Assembly: GCA_964035545.1 (NCBI GenBank)
Contig: OZ037767.1
Location: 31,545,628-31,605,627, forward strand
Source of the DNA: Bugula neritina
Taxonomy: Eukaryota > Bryozoa > Gymnolaemata > Cheilostomatida > Bugulidae
DNA length: 60,000 nt
Direction: 5' to 3'
Below, one piece after another: positions 37,623 through 60,000 of this stretch. Under the pieces are notes generated by a model. It had not been told where the DNA came from and did not search any database. It saw nothing but the letters and a program-made list of their open reading frames with translations. Within the stretch, counting starts at the first letter, position 1. Each line of letters starts with the position of its first letter. The position numbers were made by a program, and so were the translations under genes.

Positions 37623-40600
37623 ATGCCACAAAAAAATTTTGATGCTATTGATGGGGAGGACAGGTTGGCTATTGCAGACTACGTTCCCGGTTATGACTGG
37701 ATTCCTGGAAGGTTTGGGCCACCTCCTGGAATACCAAAGGCTAGAAAAGATGAGTTTGGTAAGCAGCATTCAAGCTACTACTTTCACAGAGCTATAGAAT
37801 CCAAATACTATGAAGATATGCATATGAAGCAATTTTGTGAAAGTTTAGTTAGGGTTATGAATATAATTTCTCAATATGAATATTGTATGTTATACTTATA
37901 TAGATGCAATGAATGACAGAGAATACCTGTATGCGTTCCTCAAACTGTCACAAGAAGAGAAAGAGTCTCTCATGGTGTCTGAAGCAGAAAGAAGAAGGAC
38001 ATTCACAGCTCATTGGCCAATAGAGACAATAGTAAAGGCTAATGACTGTGCCAAGGAAGGGTTTTACTACACTGGTGTTGCTGACAGAGTGCAGTGTGCG
38101 TTCTGTGGAGGCATTGTGAGGAACTGGGAGAGAGGGGATGTACCTAAACTTCAGCATAAAAACTTTTTCAACTACTGCAGGATAGTTCAAAGTGAGTGCC
38201 GCATGAAACTCTTGTCTCAAGTATTTCCAAGTCACTTCTATGGAGTATTGATGTGTTTACTGTTTGTAACTGATTTATTATTTGATATGTTGTAGACAAA
38301 CCCTGTCAGAATATTCCTCTCAATGAGTGTGGACTGCCTAAAGAGTTGATGACGAACCAGTTCAGCAAACCCTATGCCAGTTACAACGGTAAGTTTCTCA
38401 GGTTCTGTTTATTGCCATCATTGTCATGTTAAAAGAAGAAAATTTGCATTCAAGGATCGTCATTCATTTCAAGACCATATTTGGTAGGGTTTTGAGCTGG
38501 AAAAAGATTAAATATGTCTAAACTGTGAAATAAAGCAAGCTGTTCACATCTCACTGTACTGTCACATCTTACATTGTATTACTCAACAGTACCTAATATT
38601 AGGTTTCTTTCTATATACGAATTATCTTGGCTTTAGATCAACCAAACCCGCCACATAGTACTGTCATAGACAATGACTCGTTTGAGCGAGTAAATAGGCG
38701 TGTGGCAGCGTCTGAAGTTAGTGGGGAGGCAGCAGCAGCCACCACAAATGATGGTAAGTTAGGATATGTCTGTGTCATGTAGCATTGTGGTAATCTCTAA
38801 TGTATGGTGTTAGTATATTCCGATATATACTGAGATATGCCTGGCGTGATGGATGGTTTAGTTTATATCATAGTCCTTTTTAAAGCACCTGCTAAAGATG
38901 TCAGTCTCATATTGGAGGTTAGCTCAGTGTTATATTATGCATTAATGTGTGTAAACTGTGTGATTGTAGAACCAGCAACACTGGGAGATCTCAATATCAA
39001 TACAGTCAGGCCCAAGAATCCATCACTCTCTGTATTCACTATGAGGAAAGAAACATACAAAAGATATTCTGATAGTAACCCAGTCCCTGCGGACAAACTG
39101 TGTGAAGCTGGTTTCTTCTACGAAGGTATTGGAGACAAGGTGAAGTGTTTCTGGTGTGATGGAGCTCTGGAAAAGTGGAGTCAAGTAGATGAGCCGTGGA
39201 TGGAGCACGCCAAATGGTACCCAGGATGTACCTATGTTCAGCAAACTAAAGGATTGGATTTTATTAGAAAAGCCAGAGCTACCATGACTCCTGATGATGT
39301 ACACACTGCTAATACCCTGACTTATAACAATGGAGATGTTGCTTTTCTTGGTGAGCCTCAATTTTGATAGAGAAGTCAGTGTTGTTATAGCAACATAACC
39401 TTCTGCCCAAGCAGGTTCCCTTGGTGTATACTCTGTGGTCAGCTATGCCTCAGTTGGTAGATTATTTGCTGTGTTTATATGTAGGGGTGTTCTTCTATGC
39501 TGTTTGATGACAAACAATTGTCCTAAACTCTATAGTAACATCTCACTCTCTTTCACTGTAAGTCTTGAGCCTCACTCAGTCTTCCTGGTATAAGGATATA
39601 ATGGTTATATGGTAGGGCAAGTGCCGGCTGTAAAATCGTTATGTAAAGTTAAGTAATATCTTCTAACCTTTTTATCATCTTGCTACGGGGTATATGTATT
39701 GAAGTGTCTAAAATATTATGCTAGTTCAAATGAAGTGACAGAGACGGGTACTGGGAGAGTAGCATCTTGCATTTATACTATATGAACAGACTGTGTGCCG
39801 ATGTTCAAAGTAACACACACGTGGGTATATTGTGATGCATCATGTGATACATCACGAATATATTTATAGAGATTCCATTTCATGTTACTGAGAAGTTTGG
39901 CTTCAAATATTGTAAGGATTTGGGGTATGACAGACAACACATTATTGCTGTCTACAGCGCTAACAACGGTAAGTGATGCAGTTTCCGATAAAATTACTTG
40001 AGTTTCACTCACTTAGTGTAGTATTGCTTATGGAGTTGTGTGCACATGTAAGATCCTGACTCCCATGGTTGTTTGCTGCTTGTTTGTTACATGACTACTG
40101 CCGATCTTTTATTTCAACACATGTATGGTATTTTATGGTCAAGTCATGTCACAGTCTTGTCACAGTCTTGTCAGTTTCAGGTTTCTGTGTTTCAGATGAG
40201 GAGTTTGAAGAAAACATCTCGAGGATGGTTGGCATAGTGCAGGACCTCCAGGAGGGGGACAGGTCATCACTAGGTAAGGCGCTGTTACTCACAGCATATA
40301 CGTGTGATGTCACAGCATATACGTGTGATGTCACAGCATATACGTGTGATGTCACAGCATGCATATGTAATGTCACAGCACATATGTGTGATGTCACAGC
40401 ATGTGTGGAATGCTAATGCTTCTGTATATTACTTGCAGAGTCTTTTGAAGAAGAGCAAAGGCAGAAGAGAGGTGCGGCAAGCCAAAGTTCACACCGGTAA
40501 GTGTAGGTTATGTAGGTTGTCTAGCTGTGAGTAGCTTTTCCGCAGCAAATAAATTCTTGCCGTGCTTTGTGAAATTGGGCAACTTGACTATGTTATCGTT

Positions 40601-41367
40601 TACATTTCCACACAAACAAATTTAGCATTTAGCATGAAAAGATGAGCTAATCTGCCGATGACTTGATACTCAGGAGTTACTCACTCCTGAATGTGTGGAG
40701 ATTGGGTTGACAACTCTTTATTCATATCTGTTGAAACTATGAAACATCTATTCTGTAATTTTAAATATTTCAGCTCTCTCATCAAAATTCTATCTGACCC
40801 TGGTGAACCCACCAACGACGAGTGTGGTGTTATTATCAAAGCTTTTAGATGCAAAAAATGCAAGAAACAGCTGGTAAGAAATAGTACAGTTGTCTTACCT
40901 GTAGCTATACAATCTCCCTAAGGTTAAACTTATATTTCTTCGCTAAACAATCAATTATAAAATTTAATACTAGAAGGATTATTCAAAAGAAAGTTCTTTG
41001 TATGTTTTCATTAGATAGTAGCCGGAATCTGAGGGGAAATATTAGTAGACTGAGTCACTAGGGATAAGCAATTTTTCCCCAGTGTCTTTAGCATTGGTTT
41101 TTAAATGTCTTGCATGGTGTTGATTAATTTTGGTTTTCTTTTTGGTATCCGTTAAGCCGCTTAATTTCTATGCAGCAAGATTTTTAAATTCTTTTATATG
41201 TAATAGGTTGATAGCTGTGCTTTTTATATTTATTGTAGGCTGGGACAGTTGTCCTCCCCTGTGGATGTTTCTGTTTGTGTCAAGAATGCAGTCGAGGGAA
41301 CCTTCCTACAAAGTGCCCAGCATGCTCCAATGTTGTGAAGGGGGCATGTCCTACATTTCCCTCTTAA
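37623..41367 (+). CDS. Inhibitor-of-apoptosis protein with two BIR domains and a C-terminal RING
   Basis: IAPs bind caspases or other partners through BIR zinc domains and act as RING E3 ubiquitin ligases. Ten exons: 37623-37758, 37904-38191, 38296-38388, 38637-38753, 38970-39350, 39870-39968, 40196-40273, 40439-40496, 40774-40873 and 41239-41367. Phases agree; 492 residues, close to XIAP length. Residues 1-45 are Gly/Pro-rich and unassigned. BIR1 (about 70-138) has GFYYTGVADRVQCAFC and H-x6-C (HKNFFNYC). BIR2 (about 230-300) has GFFYEGIGDKVKCFWC and HAKWYPGC. Exons 6-7 (about 339-398) hold a region with FHVTEKFGFKYCKDLGY where XIAP-type proteins carry a UBA domain. The RING has CKKC, PCGCFCLCQEC and CPAC and ends KGACPTFPS, as IAPs end. 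The usual His of PCGH is Cys here and the first loop is short. Confidence 0.93.
40285..40400. repeat. 18-19 bp repeat (gtgatgtcacagcatata), IAP intron 7
   Basis: About six copies with acgtgtgatgtcacagcata. Each contains the palindrome tgatgtca, CRE-like by appearance only. It does not include a splice junction. Confidence 0.9.
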
Positions 41368-41417
41368 CCTTCACACCATTAGCCTAGGGCCACACGTGCA
41401 AGACTCATTCATGAACT

Positions 41418-41423
41418 AATAAA
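41418..41423 (+). promoter_or_regulatory. Candidate polyadenylation signal of the IAP gene
   Basis: AATAAA occurs 51 bp after the stop codon, in ctaataaaaatg. Nothing else supports it. Confidence 0.45.
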
Positions 41424-41454
41424 AATGACTTGTTGCCATCGAAGTGGTATATAT

Positions 41455-41850
41455 TAGGGGTATATATATATTATACACCCCAAATATTTACTACAAATTT
41501 CAAAAATAGCATAAATTAAGTAGTATTACTATGCCTATTTGCATCCAATTTACTAGTCTTACATTTATAGCAACTGTAATGTATTTTGCGTAAAATAGCT
41601 ATTGCAAGCATTATTCAATTCATATTCACATTGTAATCACAGGGAAGCTTAAACTTTATAGCTTTGTATTTACGGTAATGAGTTAGTTTTAAAATTTCTT
41701 TTTTATTTTATATGCATAAAAAATGTGTTTAAAAACTTTACCAATAAACAAAACTAAAAAATTGTACACATAAAATACCGAAAAAATAAAAATGGCAAAA
41801 TTTTTCCTCTATAGCTTATATAAACTTGCGGTACCAATCTCGGCAAAATG
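41455..41850 (+). mobile_element. Single arm of the hAT-type foldback family
   Basis: About 390 bp match the right arm of the element at 34024-35847 (same order as 35415-35810: atatttactacaaatttc, tgcctatttgcatccaattt, tataaacttgcggtacca). The left arm and the TIR end are missing. It lies in the 3' flank of the IAP gene. The bordering blocks ctagggccacacg (41383) and cgtgtggccagg (41919) are inverted and may be TIRs of another decayed element. Confidence 0.7.
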
Positions 41851-42047
41851 ACTTTTCGTCTAACTAGCGTGTGGCTGGTCACGAAAATCGTCACACGAGT
41901 TTCGTGTGATTCTCACGATCGTGTGGCCAGGCCTTTACTGATAACTTCTAGGCAGTGGGTCACTTATTAAAGACATTTGTTATGTTTTTGTCAACAATAC
42001 TTATTAAAAAAAATTATTGAGTTCAGTACACATGTCTGTCTTGACTT

Positions 42048-42733
42048 ATAGACAAAATGCATATTTAATTAATGTAGAAACCCTTTATTACATAACACTG
42101 GTGTGGTAATTTATTTTATTATAAATATAAAGTTGTTCATATATTTGTATTGCTATTTTTTGAAAAATAATATTCCACTGAATATCAGCTGAAGAGCAGC
42201 TGCTTGAGTTGATGTCCATATCATTACATTTAAATTAAGTGCTAATTAAACCACATTACTGATATATGATATATTATACTTAGCTTGTACTGGTTCATAA
42301 AGCTTTTAGAATGTTGAGTAAAACTCGCCAGAAATTGTATTTCTCAGGCAAAGTATCCATAAAATGTATAAAAACGCTGAGAAATAAGAGAGGTTTTAGT
42401 AATACAATAAGATAGGATACTAGCATCCTGATAACACTACAGAATATATTATTACTATAGGATGTCGAACATAATGTCTTATAAAATAGCAATAAATGTC
42501 TAATTAATTGTATTATGAGTATCTGCAATTGAGCCTCTCTTAGAATATAAAAGATAATCTCAGCATAGTAACTGAAATGCAACTATAAAAATATAATAGT
42601 CTATAGACCACTGAACAGAATTAAGGACAATGTAGAGAAGGCAAGTTCAACATAAACTAGTTTATCAAAAATAATTTAATGTGTTCGGGCTTACTGCAAA
42701 TACCTTTTTAAAAAAGAAATTCACTGTGAAAGT
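42048..42733. mobile_element. Dispersed repeat family A, copy 2
   Basis: Matches copy 1 (30870-31538) with small indels, including an extra gggcttactgcaaatacc near the right end. It ends at cactgtgaaagt, 157 bp past the stop of the convergent channel gene, and no retrotransposon sequence follows. Confidence 0.8.
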
Positions 42734-42889
42734 CATATTACTGAAGTGAAAGTGGCTAGAAGTAGGTATAAGATACAAAGTGACTGTACATGAGTTAGTA
42801 ACGAATCTATTGTGATGTAATATTGACTGAGGTAGAGTTTAGAACTACTAACAACAACTAACCATAGTGACTTTAGTACACTGCAACAG

Positions 42890-57138
<14,249 letters not shown>

Positions 57139-58855
57139 CTCTTCCCTCTGATTGGAGAGAGACAAATTATATTTTTTCACTTTGATCACAGAAAGACAAA
57201 CTTTAACTGCAGGCAGTAGCAGTATTGTCACAGTACAACATCCAGGTTACTCAAAGACTGCCTTGTAGGCTGGCCCTAAAAAGATGAGAGATATGTTTCA
57301 GCATCTATCGAAACAGATGTTTTTTTTTATGAAAAGCAAACCCAGTTTATAGTTCACTCAAACATTGCAGCACCTATGTCCTTACATGTTACGATTCGTA
57401 CTTGGCTTTGAAAATATTAATCATAGGAAATTCATCAAAATCGCAATATACCCCTGCACCGAAATTGCATTAAATTTCTTATTGCATTATGAATGCTGAA
57501 ACTATAAATTCTTTAAGAAATTGATTACTGCATAGCAACAAAACAGTAATAAAATAATTATAGGAAGCATTGATAAAATATAAGAAAACAAATTATAGTG
57601 AAAGCAATGATAATGGTAATAAATTAATAAGCATAGGATTGATTAAAAGTTTATTGACATAACAAAGCAATAATGTTGCTAATAGAAAATATATTTTGTG
57701 CTATTGGTTTACCACAATGATGTGTTGATGATGTAATTACGGCAATATTGCATCATTCTTGTTGATAATTACAGATATATATAAAGGCAACACAAAAGTA
57801 AGGAAACACAATCTAATAGACACTTTGGGCAAAACATTTGTTAAATATATTATTGTCAGTTGGACTTTCAAAGCACTGATTGGAGTATATAAAATCAATG
57901 TAAGTATATCATGGATTATGCAGAAAGCATTCATATTCCCTGCTTCATTAATTGGTAAAGGTGAATAAGTTAGTAACTAGTTCTGTAGTTTTTAAATAAC
58001 TGAGAGTTTAAATTACTAGCTGCATGTATTAAAATATGGTTGAGAGGTATCTTTTTAAACTGTTCTTGCTAGTGTGCAATCATTCAGGTTATCCCTGCCA
58101 CATTAAATAATACTACAAAAACATGTCACTAGCATTGCAATAAATTTTCCTTTATACAGCAAAATTAGTTTGCACAAGCTCTTAGAAGCAGAAGCTACAG
58201 GAAACTTCCAAATACAGCTATACGAATACAAATTACTTTCAACTAAATTTTATCAAGGCTAGGCAATTTTTATTTAGACTTCCACACCAGCATAAAAGTA
58301 TAACTAGACTTATAGGCTATGATCATAAGCAAAACAAATATACTTATAATAAGTTTTGCTAGAGAGAACGAACTTTAATTTAAATTATATTAACAATTAC
58401 TATTAGTATTACTATGCGCTATTCACACCGACTATGCATAAGGCTTTTCAGTAGTTTACTAGATTTAGAGGATACATTTAGGTAGAGTAGAGCTGAGTTA
58501 CAGTAAAAATCACAACATTCCGAGTTCAAGTTCAGTCAATTAAATTTAAAATTATTCTAATGACATGGACCAAATCGAGTCAATTTTAAAATGAATGACA
58601 TGCAGGCCCATACAAGTTTGCAATTCACAAATATGTATATATTTATATTAATAATAATATGATAATTTAATATATTTACATAATCATAACGATCCCGCTA
58701 CCCGAACAGGACAAAGCAGAGATAGGTGAGAAAACATAATCATAATGATAATATTAATAATCATAATTTTATAATCAAAAGCTCAAATGTTCAACCCTTT
58801 ATTAATTAATCATAGTCATACTCATAGTGATGATATATTTAAAATCAACCATAAT
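57139..58855. other. Gene-free region upstream of the channel gene
   Basis: Should hold the channel promoter and any 5' non-coding exon. AT-rich without supported exons. About 58693-58722 carries the reverse copy of the gctttgtcctgttcggg fragment seen near 2550. Confidence 0.5.
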
Positions 58856-58859
58856 GATA

Positions 58860-59228
58860 ATCATTGTCACTATCATTATCATTATGATTAGTATTAGTAT
58901 TACTATTAGTATTACTATTAGTGTTTCAGTATTACTATTACTAATACTGTATTACTATTACTAATACTGTATTACTATTACTAACACTGTATTACTATTA
59001 CTATTAGTATTAGTATTACTATTACTATTAGTATTACTATTAGTATTAGTATTACTATTAGTATTAGTATTAGTAATAGTAATACTAATAGTAATACTAA
59101 TAGGATTACTATTACTATTAGTATTAGTATTACTATTAGTAAATACATTCTAATGCTAATACTAATAGTAATACTAATAGGATTACTATTACTATTACTA
59201 TTACTATTACTATTAGTATTAGCATTAG
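58860..59228. repeat. attactattagtatt hexamer-type simple repeat with strand switch
   Basis: Runs of attactattagt and tagtattagtat change to taatagtaatac and back (about 59070-59105 and 59150-59185). The reverse-complement blocks form internal inverted repeats. Confidence 0.9.
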
Positions 59229-59231
59229 AAT

Positions 59232-60000
59232 ATATTTGAAGTATTGGTCTACCTACTTTAACATAGTAAGTTGGCTAAATTTAGAGAATGAAAATAAAAT
59301 TAAACAAATACGGCAATGAGATAGAAATCATTAGGCTAGTCTTCAAAGTTCGATGGCACTAAAACCCAACACTATCACATGCCTGTGGCTGTTACTGATA
59401 CTGATTTATAATTTAATTTCGCAGTGGAAGGCGATCAGATTTGTCACGTGAGGTTATTTTCTTTTATTGCAAGAGAAAAGATTTACAAACACGGGACGGT
59501 TTACACTTGCATCAAACCTAAACAAAGATAAACCTAATCATGAATCCGAGGCTATGCTTGTAGACTATTGAACTGTTTATCCACTGAACTTATCCGTGGG
59601 TTTCTCCCCGAGTAGCATATATAAAAAGCTAACATTCTATAAATTTGCCAGATGGCAGCTAAGTTCTTGAGCTGCTCCAGACCTAGAACTATTAGTTAAC
59701 GCAGAGTAAATGGGTTTCAGCATGCATGTGCTATAACTCGGTTGATTTTTTGTAATTAATTGAGTCTAATAGTGTTTGGCATCAAGTCTAACCTTCACTT
59801 TGTCATCTGACAACGTGAAATTCATTTACGTTGATTTGCGTGCTTGTGCTTCTCGCTAAGCTCTGTAAAATTTAAATAGCTTGAATTTTATAGACTTTTC
59901 TGAAGCATAAAATTGGGTTTTTGATAATAAAAATAGAAAAGATACATATTTAGTGTTTATATCAATATTTATATTGAGTTTAATATTGGTACTCATACTT
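59232..60000. mobile_element. Dispersed repeat family B, copy 2 (uninterrupted, runs off right edge)
   Basis: Matches both flanks of the hAT-type insertion at 34024-35847 as one continuous sequence. The junction here reads ggcactaaaacccaac, the pre-insertion form with a single ctaaaac-type target. Confidence 0.85.

Noticed and set aside
40285-40400. CRE sites (tgatgtca palindromes) as an enhancer in IAP intron 7
   Set aside because: The half-consensus arises once per unit of a simple tandem repeat; there is no independent sign of function.

Overview
This is eukaryotic nuclear DNA from an invertebrate animal: AT-rich, with genes split into many short exons by GT-AG introns and with abundant transposon remnants. 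The gene set (gasdermin-type pore former, BIR-BIR-RING IAP protein, two-pore channel, peroxisomal/mitochondrial AGXT, Sec23/24-like zinc finger plus vWA protein of the kind seen in cpRas proteins) fits an early-branching or marine invertebrate such as a sponge. The taxon cannot be fixed from the sequence alone. I rebuilt all exon chains by hand from splice sites, reading-frame phase and family similarity.

Layout. 102-2474 (minus): 5' half of a gasdermin-like gene that runs off the left edge. 5003-22215 (minus): 12-exon zinc-finger/vWA gene whose fourth intron is a 10.4 kb array of one 20-bp unit. 22216-25576: gene-free. 25577-29864 (plus): 10-exon AGXT. 30870-36480: transposon graveyard with a broken Ty3/gypsy pol fragment and LTR, a tRNA-like sequence, and a non-autonomous hAT-type element with an 8-bp target duplication inside another dispersed repeat. 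37623-41367 (plus): 10-exon IAP gene. 42890-57138 (minus): 21-exon two-pore channel gene, TPC2-like. 57139-60000: gene-free, ending in a second copy of the dispersed repeat that lacks the hAT insertion.

Most striking signal. Introns of AGXT, the vWA gene and the channel gene are largely tandem arrays. In at least nine cases the repeated unit contains the intron's own 5' or 3' splice junction, sometimes with the first codons of the exon. Real splice sites therefore sit at the edge of ladders of 4 to about 80 near-identical decoys, and in the cases I translated, using the neighbouring decoy gives a premature stop. The IAP introns are ordinary, so this is not uniform.

The five genes do not form a pathway. 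Gasdermin and IAP both belong to cell-death biology and the channel is endolysosomal, but their proximity here gives no evidence of co-regulation.
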